DNA from: Mycobacterium simiae
GTDB taxonomy: Bacteria > Actinomycetota > Actinomycetes > Mycobacteriales > Mycobacteriaceae
Reading direction: 5' to 3'
NCBI RefSeq assembly: GCF_010727605.1
Contig: NZ_AP022568.1
Location: forward strand, 5,724,995-5,788,994
DNA: 64,000 nt
Shown here: positions 16,437 to 24,214 of the stretch, one piece after another
Position numbering within the stretch: the stretch's first letter is position 1
Layout: each line of letters begins with the position of its first letter
Position numbers and translations under genes: made by a program
The notes under the pieces: generated by a model
The model's input: the letters and a program-made list of their open reading frames with translations, nothing else
What the model was told of the DNA's origin: nothing
Database searches by the model: none

Positions 16437-16916
16437 ATGACCCACTCCGTCCGCCCGGCTCTGCGATTGGTCGCAATAGCCGCTTTCGCGATCACCATTG
16501 CCGTTTCGACCTGGCTGCTGCTCATGCCGCCCGGCGGCAGGGCAGCCGACTGCGCAACGGCGCGCGCCATGTGGACCTACTACGAGTCACAGCTCGGCTC
16601 AGCGCGGGCAGCGGCGCAGGAATCCGACGCCAACAACACCAAAACCGAAGCCGCCTACCAAAATATGATTAACGGATTGCAGTCCTACGCGGACCGCATC
16701 GCCACACCGGCTATACGGTCCGAGGCGGATACCATCGTGGCGATCAACAGGGACATGTTCGAGCAATGGAAGCGTTGGGTCGCACAGAGCCAGGCGGAAT
16801 CAACCATCTCGGCGGGCTCAACGCCATCCGACAGACAATTCGGTGTCGAATTTGCAGAAAGCGCAAAAAGACTCGGTGACGCCCATGCGGAGCTAGACAG
16901 CAGCTGCAGGGCTTGA
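16437..16916 (+). CDS. Secreted or membrane-anchored hypothetical protein
   Basis: 159 residues from ATG 16437, 8 bases after the stop of the broken ESX-associated gene. The frame is open further upstream, but there it only overlaps that gene. Residues 1-35 hold a basic start and one hydrophobic segment (LVAIAAFAITIAVSTWLLLM), a signal anchor or signal peptide. Two cysteines (CATAR near residue 41 and SSCRA at the C terminus) could form a disulfide outside the membrane. The middle is helical. It looks like the periplasm-facing companion that often follows the ESX-like pair in mycobacteria. No family name is known to me. Confidence 0.7.
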   Translation: MTHSVRPALRLVAIAAFAITIAVSTWLLLMPPGGRAADCATARAMWTYYESQLGSARAAAQESDANNTKTEAAYQNMINGLQSYADRIATPAIRSEADTIVAINRDMFEQWKRWVAQSQAESTISAGSTPSDRQFGVEFAESAKRLGDAHAELDSSCRA

Positions 16917-17044
16917 TCGATAACTCCCCCAACCTCGCCTCTGCACCCACGGTTTCATCTTCGAATCCAGCACTGCAGCAGCAACATTCGGGAGTAACAA
17001 CACGCCTCCTGACGTTTTAGCAGGTGGGGGAAGGAGCAGGTGCA

Positions 17045-17263
17045 ATGACGAAGACCGTGGCTCGATTTCAGATCGAGGCATTGATCGTCGAACGGCGATT
17101 GGCAATGCAGGACCCTGAGATGCCTCTCTGGCCACCGATGGAACTAGTTTTTCAGCGACTGCCGCAGCTCGAAGCCGATCTGGCCCAGGCGCTGGCAGCG
17201 ATTGAACTACTGCAAGAGCACCCGGAGTTAGCGCAGTTTGTGCCGCCTGGCGGATTCGAGTGA
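17045..17263 (+). CDS. Small hypothetical helical protein
   Basis: 72 residues from ATG 17045, with AAGGAG 8 bases upstream. Sequence: TKTVARFQIEALIVERRLAM, then an amphipathic helix LPQLEADLAQALAAIELLQE and a short tail. No signal peptide, membrane segment or recognised domain. It is the last gene of the secretion-like cluster and faces the truncated XRE gene end-on, with about 20 bases between. Confidence 0.7.
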   Translation: MTKTVARFQIEALIVERRLAMQDPEMPLWPPMELVFQRLPQLEADLAQALAAIELLQEHPELAQFVPPGGFE

Positions 17264-17286
17264 AGAACGAGGCTCTGCGTGCCGAC

Positions 17287-17411
17287 TCAGACAGGGCCAC
17301 CTAGGAGCTGTGCTGCAGGCACTTGCAACGCCTCGGCGAGGTCGAAAAGCCTCTCGTAGAGCAGACCCCGTCGGCCCAGTTCGACGTCAATCAGAACATT
17401 GCGCGTGTGCG
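17287..17411 (-). pseudogene. C-terminal fragment of an XRE-type HTH protein, cut by IS
   Basis: The minus frame from 17411 to 17287 encodes about 40 residues: TRNVLIDVELGRRGLLYERL, then FDLAEALQVPAAQLLGGPV and stop. This is the last helix pair of a HipB/XRE-type domain (compare SQSYVSDIERGRR and IAxALxVP in that family). It ends exactly at the IS481 terminal repeat at 17412. No N-terminal half is found on the other side of the IS (18422 onward). Insertion followed by a deletion is the simplest reading. Confidence 0.65.
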
Positions 17412-18421
17412 ACTGACGGTCATCGGTTACGGCCGGGTCTGGGTTTTCTGGCGTAGTCGTTCGTAGGGTGTTTGGCCGCCGAGGCCGCCGTGAGGGCGAT
17501 GGTAGTTGTAGTAGTCCTCCCATTCCCTGAGTTTGTTGTTGAAGACTTTGGCGTCGTCGATGACGACGCCGTCGAGCAGGGCGTAGAACTCTTCGGCGTC
17601 GATGCGGTGGGAGCGCTCCACTTTGCCGTTGAGCCGTGGCGTGCGAGGTTTGATGTAGCGGTGGCCAATCCCTTTGTCGAGAACGTGGTAGTGGAAGGCG
17701 GATTGGAATTCGGCGCCGTTGTCGGTCTGGACGACCTGCACGGGGAAGGGCAGGCGCTCGAGTACGTAGTCAACGAATTGGATCGCGGTTTTCTGGTCGC
17801 AGCGTGGGTAGATACGCAATACCCGTAGCCGGGTGCAGTCGTCGATGGCAGTGAATTGGTAGTACTTGGTGCGTCGGCCGGTGGCGGGCCTGGCCGCGGT
17901 CTTCAGTGGCTCAACGAATTTGACGTCGATTTGGACCTGGTGGCCGGGGAGCTGCTTTTCGTAGCGTTGCCATCGTTTGTCGAGCCGTTTGTAGCGCTGC
18001 GAGGCCGGCAGGCGGTTGAGGTCCAGGCGCTTGAGGATGCGCCAGACGCCGGACTGGGATACCTCGACGTCGTGGTAGCGCTTGAGGTACATCGCGATCT
18101 TGCCCGGCCCGAAATGGTAGTGCTGGCGCAGGTAGAGGATCTTGCCGACGACGTCGACATGGGTGGCGTTGGGGCTATGGCGCGGTCGCCGGGACAGATC
18201 CCGCAACCCCTCGATGCCTAGCTCGCGGTAGCGCCGCAACCAGGTGTAGAAGGTCGGCCGACTAATCCCGTAGTAACGGCACGTCATCGCTACGTTGCCG
18301 GTCACTTCCTCGGCGTGCTGGATGATCGCCAGCCGGCGACGGCCTTCTCGGGGCAGCAGCGCTTCGCTCATGCAGGTCTCCTAATGATCGGAGACCCGGA
18401 CTGTCAACGATGTCCGTCAGT
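17412..18421. mobile_element. IS481-family insertion sequence
   Basis: 1,010 bp bounded by imperfect inverted repeats. The left end begins ACTGACGG then T CATCG, and the right end reads, in reverse complement, ACTGACGG then A CATCG. The similarity runs about 30 bases, including CCGGGTCT in both. It contains one transposase gene on the minus strand whose stop lies inside the left repeat. The five bases outside each end do not match, so no target-site duplication is visible. The insertion cuts an XRE-type gene. Confidence 0.85.
17427..18371 (-). CDS. IS481-family transposase
   Basis: 314 residues, full length for the family. The N-terminal helix-turn-helix (RRLAIIQHAEEVTGNVAMTC then YGISRPTFYTWLRRYRELG) is followed by an rve integrase core. 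The catalytic triad is visible as HQVQIDVKF (Asp), QTDNGAEF (Asp) and NGKVERSHRIDAEEFYALL (Glu). The ending QTPYERLRQK is typical. It moves the element by DDE chemistry in the cell. No frameshift is present, so it may be active. Stop at 17427 lies within the left terminal repeat. Confidence 0.95.
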   Translation of the reverse strand: MSEALLPREGRRRLAIIQHAEEVTGNVAMTCRYYGISRPTFYTWLRRYRELGIEGLRDLSRRPRHSPNATHVDVVGKILYLRQHYHFGPGKIAMYLKRYHDVEVSQSGVWRILKRLDLNRLPASQRYKRLDKRWQRYEKQLPGHQVQIDVKFVEPLKTAARPATGRRTKYYQFTAIDDCTRLRVLRIYPRCDQKTAIQFVDYVLERLPFPVQVVQTDNGAEFQSAFHYHVLDKGIGHRYIKPRTPRLNGKVERSHRIDAEEFYALLDGVVIDDAKVFNNKLREWEDYYNYHRPHGGLGGQTPYERLRQKTQTRP

Positions 18422-18523
18422 TTTAGATGCCGTGTTGCTATCCGCGTTGCTATCCAGACCTATTTGAGCGCAATCGAGGCGGCTTCCAATCTGCCGAAAA
18501 TCGCCTCTGAACAGGAATCATCC

Positions 18524-18600
18524 TGGTCGGGCTGACAGGATTTGAACCTGCGACCACTTGACCCCCAGTCAAGTGCGCTACCAAACTGCGCCACAGCCCG
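18524..18600 (-). tRNA. tRNA-Pro (anticodon GGG)
   Basis: The minus strand folds as a tRNA. The acceptor CGGGCTG (18594-18600) pairs with CAGCCCG (18528-18534), with discriminator A at 18527 and an encoded CCA (18524-18526). The anticodon stem CUUGA/UCAAG encloses the loop CUGGGGG, so the anticodon is GGG (Pro, codon CCC). The T-arm GGTTCAAATCC is present. Its 3' end faces the accessory island, the usual arrangement for a tRNA used as an integration target. Confidence 0.95.
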
Positions 18601-18660
18601 TGCGCCGATGGGTCCACCGGCAGCAGGTCGAAAGCCTACCGCAGCCAGACCGCGGAGCCG

Positions 18661-19449
18661 TCAGTGGCTCGCTGAGCTGCGTGTCTCTCGGAACCAGGCC
18701 TCGACGGTCGCGATCCACGTCCGCAACGCCGCGGCGAGCTTCGCTTCGCGACGGTAGAACCGCTGCGCGGGAACCGGCACGCTGACCGCCACTTTCTCCG
18801 CGCTCACGCCGGTCAGTACCGCGCCCACCGCGCAGATACCCTCGCTCTGCTCTTCGCGGTCGTAGGCAATGCCCTCGGCTGCGATGCGGTCCAGCTCCTT
18901 ACGCAACGCCGCGGGCGTCGTGATGGTGTTGGCGGTGAGCTTGGCGAGCCGGCTAGGCAGGGCGTGGCCCCGCTCCGCGGGCGACAGGCTGGCCAGCAGC
19001 GCCTTGCCGTTGGCACAGCAGTGCAGCGGGAACGACTCGCCGATCGCGCTGATCGCTCGCAATCGGTGCGGCGAGACGACCTGGTCGACAAACGTCGCGC
19101 GATCCCCGTCCAGGACCGACAGGTCGACCGTCTCCTCCAGCTCCCGGCACAGCTCCTCCAGGAACGGGTGCACATCGACCACCACCCCTCGCCGGACGGT
19201 GCTGGCCATCCGGGCAATCTCCGGACCGAGCCGATAGCGACCCCGCACCGCGCGTGATGCCACCAGGCCTTCGTCGTCCAACGCGCTGAGGATGCGGCTG
19301 ACCGTCGACCGCGCCATACCCAGCCGCTCCCCGATCTCGGCCTGGCTCAGCCCACTGGGATGCGCCTGCAACAGCCGCAGCATCTCGGCCGCGCGGGCGA
19401 TGACCTGGATTCCGCCGCTGCGGGCGTCGTCCGCGACGACGCTCATCAC
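18661..19449 (-). CDS. IclR-family transcriptional regulator
   Basis: 262 residues. Residues ~12-70 form the IclR winged HTH (SGLSQAEIGERLGMARSTVS then RILSALDDEGLV). Residues ~80-250 form the effector domain with VDLSVLDGDRATFVDQV, HCCANGKALLASL and DREEQSEGICAVGAVL. It ends with the family's dimerising arm. It follows the cyclase gene on the minus strand, overlapping its stop by 4 bases, so it is probably the last gene of the SDR-cyclase-iclR operon and may control it. A candidate operator lies at 21097-21113. From memory it corresponds to Rv1719. Confidence 0.93.
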   Translation of the reverse strand: MMSVVADDARSGGIQVIARAAEMLRLLQAHPSGLSQAEIGERLGMARSTVSRILSALDDEGLVASRAVRGRYRLGPEIARMASTVRRGVVVDVHPFLEELCRELEETVDLSVLDGDRATFVDQVVSPHRLRAISAIGESFPLHCCANGKALLASLSPAERGHALPSRLAKLTANTITTPAALRKELDRIAAEGIAYDREEQSEGICAVGAVLTGVSAEKVAVSVPVPAQRFYRREAKLAAALRTWIATVEAWFRETRSSASH

Positions 19450-20273
19450 GCCGCCCCCGTTTCGAGACGGTAACTACCGGTCGGATCGACGATTGCCACC
19501 AACCGCACGATGCCGCCGTCGCCGCCGACCCAGCGCCACGGGAATGCGGCGAAGGTGACGCGCTTACCGGTGACCTTGTCCAGCTCGCCGCCCACGTTCT
19601 CGAATCCGTAGATGCCCTTGGACAGGATCGCGCGGTGGCACGGCTCCCACTCCGGGAAGTCGTCGAGCACGTGGTGCCCGGTCTGCTCCTCGTATTCCTT
19701 GACCGCCCAGGGCAATAGACCACCGGTGCGTTCGGCTGGGCCGTGCGGGGCGATCGCGGTGGCCAGCGGGTGGTCGAGCGCCTGGGTGTCGGTGCCGACC
19801 GCCTTGACGCCCCTGGCCGCGAACCATTCGCCGGCCTCCTTGTAGAAGCCCGGCGCGTAGGCGTAGTACTCCGCGCTGTCGGCGTACTTGTGGTGCCAGC
19901 CGGTGTTGACGATGACGATGTCGCCGGGCCGGATCTGCGGCGTGGCGTTCTCCAGATCCTCGGCGGTGACGACCTCCCACTTCTGCTTGGGGATCGACAC
20001 CACCACACCGGTGCCGAAGAATGCGCTGAGCGGAATCTCGTGCAGCAGCGGCGTGCCTTCGATCACGTGCCCGGGCGCATCGATGTGCGTGCCGGAATGC
20101 ATTACGGTGGTGACCTTCTGGGTCAGAACGCGGCTTCTGGCCATGGTGTGCAGGCGTTCGATCTTGACGTCCTCGAAGTACGGCCAGGCCGGCACGCCGT
20201 GCCCCCACGGGTGCGAGAGGTCGTAGAACTCCAGCCTCGACTCGGCTTCGCCCAGCGGCCAGGTGACGGTCAT
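19446..20273 (-). CDS. Cyclase-family metal hydrolase (kynurenine formamidase-like fold)
   Basis: 275 residues. The cyclase signature HSGTHIDAPGH is at about residue 59, where His and Asp bind Zn or Mn. DLSHPWGHGVPAW opens the protein and IRPGDIVIVNTGWHHKY follows mid-protein, as in this superfamily (PF04199). Members hydrolyse formamides, lactones or related cyclic substrates; the substrate here is unknown. It sits between the SDR and the iclR gene in one minus-strand unit, suggesting a small catabolic route controlled by IclR. From memory it matches Rv1716. Confidence 0.88.
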   Translation of the reverse strand: MTVTWPLGEAESRLEFYDLSHPWGHGVPAWPYFEDVKIERLHTMARSRVLTQKVTTVMHSGTHIDAPGHVIEGTPLLHEIPLSAFFGTGVVVSIPKQKWEVVTAEDLENATPQIRPGDIVIVNTGWHHKYADSAEYYAYAPGFYKEAGEWFAARGVKAVGTDTQALDHPLATAIAPHGPAERTGGLLPWAVKEYEEQTGHHVLDDFPEWEPCHRAILSKGIYGFENVGGELDKVTGKRVTFAAFPWRWVGGDGGIVRLVAIVDPTGSYRLETGAA

Positions 20274-20292
20274 GACGGGTCCCTCCGGTTCG

Positions 20293-21087
20293 TCAGCATG
20301 CGGTGTAGCCGCCGTCCAGGTACATCACCTGTCCGGTGAAGAAACTCGACGCATCGCTGAGTAGATAGATCAGCGCGCCGACGAAGTCTTCCGGCTCCGC
20401 GAAGCGGCGCAATGGGATTCGGGCAAACATCGCCTCACGGGCTTCGCGTCCCTTGCCGTCGTCGGCGTACATCCACTCGGTCAGCTGGGAGCGGAACACT
20501 GTGGGCGCCAAAGTATTCACCCGGATCCCGTGCCGCCCCCACTCGGCGGCCAGAGATTTGGCCAACAGATCGGTTGCCGCCTTCGACGGGCAGTACGCGC
20601 TGTAGCCGGCCGGATGCCCGAGGGTGCCCCGTACCGAGGACACCAGTACGACGCTGCCACCCTCGCGCTGGCGCAGCAGCACCCGACCGGCCGCCTGACA
20701 GATCAGCCAGGCGCCGCGCGCGTTCGCCTTCATCACGGCGTCGAAGTCCTCGACGGCCATCTCGGTGATCGGCGCGACGTGATTCATGCCCGAGGCGACC
20801 AGGACGCCGTCGAGCCTGCCGTGCTGCGCCACGGCGGCCTCCACAATGGCCTGGGCATCGGCCGGGGTCTCGGGACGGCGGGTCACCACCGCCACATCGC
20901 GACGACCCGTCTCGTCGACGAGGTCGGCCAGGCGATCGGTATTGCCGCCGGCCAGGGTCAGCCGCGCCCCTTCGTCGGCCAGCGCTCGGGTCGCCGCGCT
21001 GCCCAAGGCGCCGGTCGCGCCGGTGATCACGATCGACTTGTCCTGCACGCTGAACCGCGCCGAGCCCACGCGTCCTCCGATTCCCAT
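20293..21087 (-). CDS. SDR-family oxidoreductase
   Basis: 264 residues. The Rossmann motif TGATGALG is at the N terminus, with the catalytic Ser in VLVSSVRG and the Tyr/Lys pair in YSAYCPSKAA, plus NTLAPT and FFTGQVMYLDGGY at the end. These mark a classical short-chain dehydrogenase using NAD(P). The substrate is unknown; the linked cyclase suggests a hydroxy-acid or hydroxy-ketone pathway. ATG at 21087 lies about 25 bases downstream of the predicted transcription start, leaving a short leader. From memory it matches Rv1714. Confidence 0.9.
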   Translation of the reverse strand: MGIGGRVGSARFSVQDKSIVITGATGALGSAATRALADEGARLTLAGGNTDRLADLVDETGRRDVAVVTRRPETPADAQAIVEAAVAQHGRLDGVLVASGMNHVAPITEMAVEDFDAVMKANARGAWLICQAAGRVLLRQREGGSVVLVSSVRGTLGHPAGYSAYCPSKAATDLLAKSLAAEWGRHGIRVNTLAPTVFRSQLTEWMYADDGKGREAREAMFARIPLRRFAEPEDFVGALIYLLSDASSFFTGQVMYLDGGYTAC

Positions 21088-21096
21088 GATGCGGGT

Positions 21097-21148
21097 GTAT
21101 AACCCCGCTATACGAGAGAATCTACGGACAAGTCAGCGCGAATGTCAA
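21097..21148 (-). promoter_or_regulatory. Predicted promoter and operator of the SDR-cyclase-iclR operon
   Basis: On the minus strand, TTGACA (21143-21148) and TAGATT (21119-21124) are separated by 18 bases, a SigA-type promoter. Just downstream, GTATA (21097-21101) and TATAC (21109-21113) form a perfect 5-bp inverted repeat with a 7-base spacer, overlapping the expected transcription start. An operator there would suit repression by the co-encoded IclR protein. Confidence 0.5.
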
Positions 21149-21279
21149 CGCGCCCTTCCACTATGTAGTAGATACTGCTCGTATCGCGGGAATTGCTGTT
21201 GAGCTGCGCCGTCTGCGTGCAATGTGGGCGTTCAGTCTGCGTAGCCGGCGGGAAAATCGCCCGATTGGCGCCCAGGAGG

Positions 21280-21387
21280 CAGACTCAACGCCGCGAACTC
21301 CCACTCAACGGCGAAAACGCTCACTCAACGGCGTCAACGCCGCGAAAGCACGCTCCACGCCGGAAACGCCGGAAACGCCGGAAACGC
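21280..21387. repeat. Short tandem repeats downstream of der
   Basis: ACTCAACG(G/C)CG recurs three times at about 21282, 21303 and 21323, roughly 20 bases apart. Then CGGAAACGC is repeated three times head to tail at 21361-21387, ending just before the der stop region at 21388. The stretch carries no gene. It lies between the der 3' end and the SDR promoter, downstream of the minus-strand der operon. Confidence 0.7.
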
Positions 21388-22788
21388 TTAGCGGCGCTTG
21401 GCGGATCGCTTCTCGCGGACCCGCACGTTGATCCGGATCGGGCTGCCCTCGAAACCGAACGCCTCGCGCAGCCGCCGTTCCAGAAAACGCCGGTAGCCGG
21501 CTTCCAGGAAGCCGGTGGTGAACAGCACGAAGGTCGGCGGTCGCGCGGTGGCCTGGGTGGCGAACAGAATGCGGGGCTGCTTACCTCCGCGCACCGGTGG
21601 TGGCGTGGCCGCGACGACCTCCTTGAGCCAGGAGTTCAGCGGACCGGTCGGGATCCGCGTGTCCCAGGAGGCGAGCGAGGTTTCCATCGCGGGCACCAAC
21701 TTCTGCACCGCCCGGCCCGTCTTGGCGGAGATGTTGACCCGCGGTGCCCACTGCAGCTGCACCAGGTCGAGATCAATCTCGCGGTCGAGCAATTCGCGGC
21801 GGTCCTCGTCGACAAGATCCCACTTGTTGAAGGCCAGCACCAGGGCCCGTCCCGCCTCGATCACCATCGAGAGCACCCGCTGATCCTGCTCGGTCAGCGG
21901 CTGCGAGGCGTCGATCAGCACGATCACCACCTCGGCGGAGTCGATGGCCGAATGCGTGCGTACCGAGGCATAGAACTCGTGACCGCTGGCCTGCCCGACC
22001 TTGCGGCGCAAGCCCGCGGTGTCGACGAAACGCCAGACTTTGCCGCCCAATTCGATCAGCGAGTCCACCGGGTCGACCGTGGTGCCGGCCACGTCGTGCA
22101 CCACCGAGCGTTGATCACCGGCCAGCTTGTTCAGCAGCGAGCTCTTGCCGACATTGGGCTTGCCGACCAGGGCAACCCGCCGTGGACCGCCGGGCGCCGG
22201 TGCCGCTTCGGAGACCTCGGGCAGCGACGCCAGCACCTCGTCGAGCAGGTCCGCCACACCGCGCCCATGCATCGCGCTGACCGCATGCGGTTCGCCGAGA
22301 CCCAGCGACCACAACGCCGCCGCGTCCGACTCGACCTTCTCGCTGTCAACCTTGTTGGCCGCCAAGAAAACCGGCTTGCCCGACCGCAGCAGTATTCGGG
22401 CGGCGGCCTCGTCGGCGGCGGTAGCCCCAACCGTGGCGTCGACGACCAGAATGATCGCGTCGGCGGTTCGCATCGCCACCGACGCCTGCTCGGCCACCAA
22501 CTGTTGCAGGCCCTTGGCGTCGGGCTCCCAGCCTCCGGTGTCTTGCACGACAAACCGCCGGCCCGTCCACAGCGCGTCGTAGGAAACTCGATCGCGGGTC
22601 ACCCCCGGAACGTCCTGAACCACCGCTTCGCGGCGCCCCAAGACCCGGTTGACCAGCGTCGATTTGCCCACGTTCGGCCGGCCGACAATCGCCACCACCG
22701 GCGCCGGGCCGAGCTCTTCAAAGTCCTCGGAGTCAAAACCGACTGAGTCCCAGTCGCTTTCGTCGGACCAGGTGCCGTCCTGCGTCAC
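21388..22788 (-). CDS. der: Ribosome-associated GTPase Der (EngA)
   Basis: 466 residues with the two tandem G domains unique to Der: [16 protein letters not shown] with DVPGVTRDR, and [16 protein letters not shown] with [18 protein letters not shown] and NKWDLVDE are the G4 motifs. The C-terminal KH-like domain ([10 protein letters not shown]) is present. It acts in 50S ribosome assembly and is essential in bacteria. It is the last gene of the parA-to-der run; its start overlaps the cmk stop by 4 bases. Confidence 0.97.
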   Translation of the reverse strand: MTQDGTWSDESDWDSVGFDSEDFEELGPAPVVAIVGRPNVGKSTLVNRVLGRREAVVQDVPGVTRDRVSYDALWTGRRFVVQDTGGWEPDAKGLQQLVAEQASVAMRTADAIILVVDATVGATAADEAAARILLRSGKPVFLAANKVDSEKVESDAAALWSLGLGEPHAVSAMHGRGVADLLDEVLASLPEVSEAAPAPGGPRRVALVGKPNVGKSSLLNKLAGDQRSVVHDVAGTTVDPVDSLIELGGKVWRFVDTAGLRRKVGQASGHEFYASVRTHSAIDSAEVVIVLIDASQPLTEQDQRVLSMVIEAGRALVLAFNKWDLVDEDRRELLDREIDLDLVQLQWAPRVNISAKTGRAVQKLVPAMETSLASWDTRIPTGPLNSWLKEVVAATPPPVRGGKQPRILFATQATARPPTFVLFTTGFLEAGYRRFLERRLREAFGFEGSPIRINVRVREKRSAKRR

Positions 22789-23471
22789 CGCACTGCCTCG
22801 CTTCGTTGTCTGACCAACTCCAGCAGATGGTCGATGACCTCGGCCTCGGTCATGTCGCTGGTGTCTACGATCACCGCGTCGGTCGCCGGCCGCAGCGGCG
22901 ATACCGCCCGGGTGGAATCCAGGTGATCGCGGCGGCGCACGTCGGCCAGCACGCCGACGTAATCGTCGGCGAGGCCCGCCGCCACGTTTTGGTCGTTGCG
23001 GCGCCGCGCGCGGGTTTCGGCCGACGCGGTCAAATAGATCTTCACCGGCGCGTCGGGCAAAACCACGGTTCCGATATCGCGACCCTCAACGACGACAGTG
23101 TCCGGGCCTTGCGCCATCTCCCGTTGCAGCGCGACCAGGCGGGTGCGCACGGCGGGAACCGCCGACACCGCCGACACCGCGCCGGTCACCCGATCGCCGC
23201 GGATCTCGGCCGAAACATCCTCTCCATCAAGGAAATAATTATCGCCGCCGGGATGGTGATCCACCGACATCTGCACCGTCTCCGCGACCCGGGCGACCGA
23301 GTCGGCATCAGCGGGGTCAACCCCGGCGCGTAAGACCGCCAACGTCACCGTCCGGTACATGCCCCCGGTATCGAGGTAGCGGGCTCGCAGCGCCTGCGCC
23401 AAACCTTTTGACACCGATGACTTTCCGGTCCCCGCGGGACCGTCGATCGCCACCGCGACACCGCTGCTCAC
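22785..23471 (-). CDS. cmk: Cytidylate kinase
   Basis: 228 residues. The P-loop [15 protein letters not shown] is at the N terminus, followed by [11 protein letters not shown] (CMP binding), [12 protein letters not shown] and a lid region with ARRRNDQN. This is the standard bacterial cmk arrangement, phosphorylating CMP/dCMP. Overlaps of 4 bases on both sides place it in the der operon. Length matches the family. Confidence 0.97.
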   Translation of the reverse strand: MSSGVAVAIDGPAGTGKSSVSKGLAQALRARYLDTGGMYRTVTLAVLRAGVDPADADSVARVAETVQMSVDHHPGGDNYFLDGEDVSAEIRGDRVTGAVSAVSAVPAVRTRLVALQREMAQGPDTVVVEGRDIGTVVLPDAPVKIYLTASAETRARRRNDQNVAAGLADDYVGVLADVRRRDHLDSTRAVSPLRPATDAVIVDTSDMTEAEVIDHLLELVRQRSEAVR

Positions 23472-24214
23472 AGTCCCACCGCTTTGTACAGCTGCCCCAC
23501 TTCGTCCTGGCGTAATGCGCGAATGCTGCCGGGCCGCTGCTTGCCCAGCGATACCGAACCGATATCGGTACGGACCAGCGCCTCCACCGGGAAACCCACC
23601 GCCGCCAGCATGCGGCGCACAATGCGATTACGTCCTTCATGTAATGTCAAGCGCACCAACGTCTTTCCTGGTATCGCATCCACGACCGCGAAGTCGTCGA
23701 CGCGCGCGGGACCATCCTCGAGGTCGATACCGGCCCGCAGCTTCTTGCCCACCCCCCGGGGCACTGTCCCAGTGACGGTGGCCAGATAGGTTTTCGGCAC
23801 TTCGTGCGACGGATGCATCAGTCGGTGCGCTAGCTCGCCGTCGTTGGTCAGCAGGATCAGTCCCTCGGTGTCAGCATCTAGCCGGCCCACGTGGAAAAGC
23901 TTCTTGTTGCCCCGCACCTTGCGCTCGATCAGATCACCAATGCACGGCCGGCCGCGATCGTCGGACATCGTGGAATGCATCCCGCGCGGCTTGTTCAGCG
24001 CGAGATATACCTGTGAATCGTCGACGACGATACGGGCGCCGTCGACGCGGATCACCGAGGCGTCGGGGTCGACCCGCGTGCCCAGCTCGGTCACGACCCG
24101 CCCGTCCACCTCCACACGGCCGTCGAGGATCAACTTCTCGGCGGACCTGCGCGACGCGATTCCGGCCTGGGACAACACTTTTTGCAGCCGGATGCCTTGA
24201 TCTTCGACCATCAA
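23468..24214 (-). CDS. rRNA pseudouridine synthase (RsuA/RluB family)
   Basis: 248 residues: an S4 RNA-binding domain ([20 protein letters not shown]) followed by the catalytic core with [20 protein letters not shown], where the Asp is the nucleophile. [15 protein letters not shown] and the NKP start of the core ([12 protein letters not shown]) also match. It modifies a uridine in 16S or 23S rRNA; RsuA and RluB are not told apart here. It overlaps scpB by 4 bases upstream and cmk by 4 downstream. Confidence 0.93.
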   Translation of the reverse strand: MMVEDQGIRLQKVLSQAGIASRRSAEKLILDGRVEVDGRVVTELGTRVDPDASVIRVDGARIVVDDSQVYLALNKPRGMHSTMSDDRGRPCIGDLIERKVRGNKKLFHVGRLDADTEGLILLTNDGELAHRLMHPSHEVPKTYLATVTGTVPRGVGKKLRAGIDLEDGPARVDDFAVVDAIPGKTLVRLTLHEGRNRIVRRMLAAVGFPVEALVRTDIGSVSLGKQRPGSIRALRQDEVGQLYKAVGL

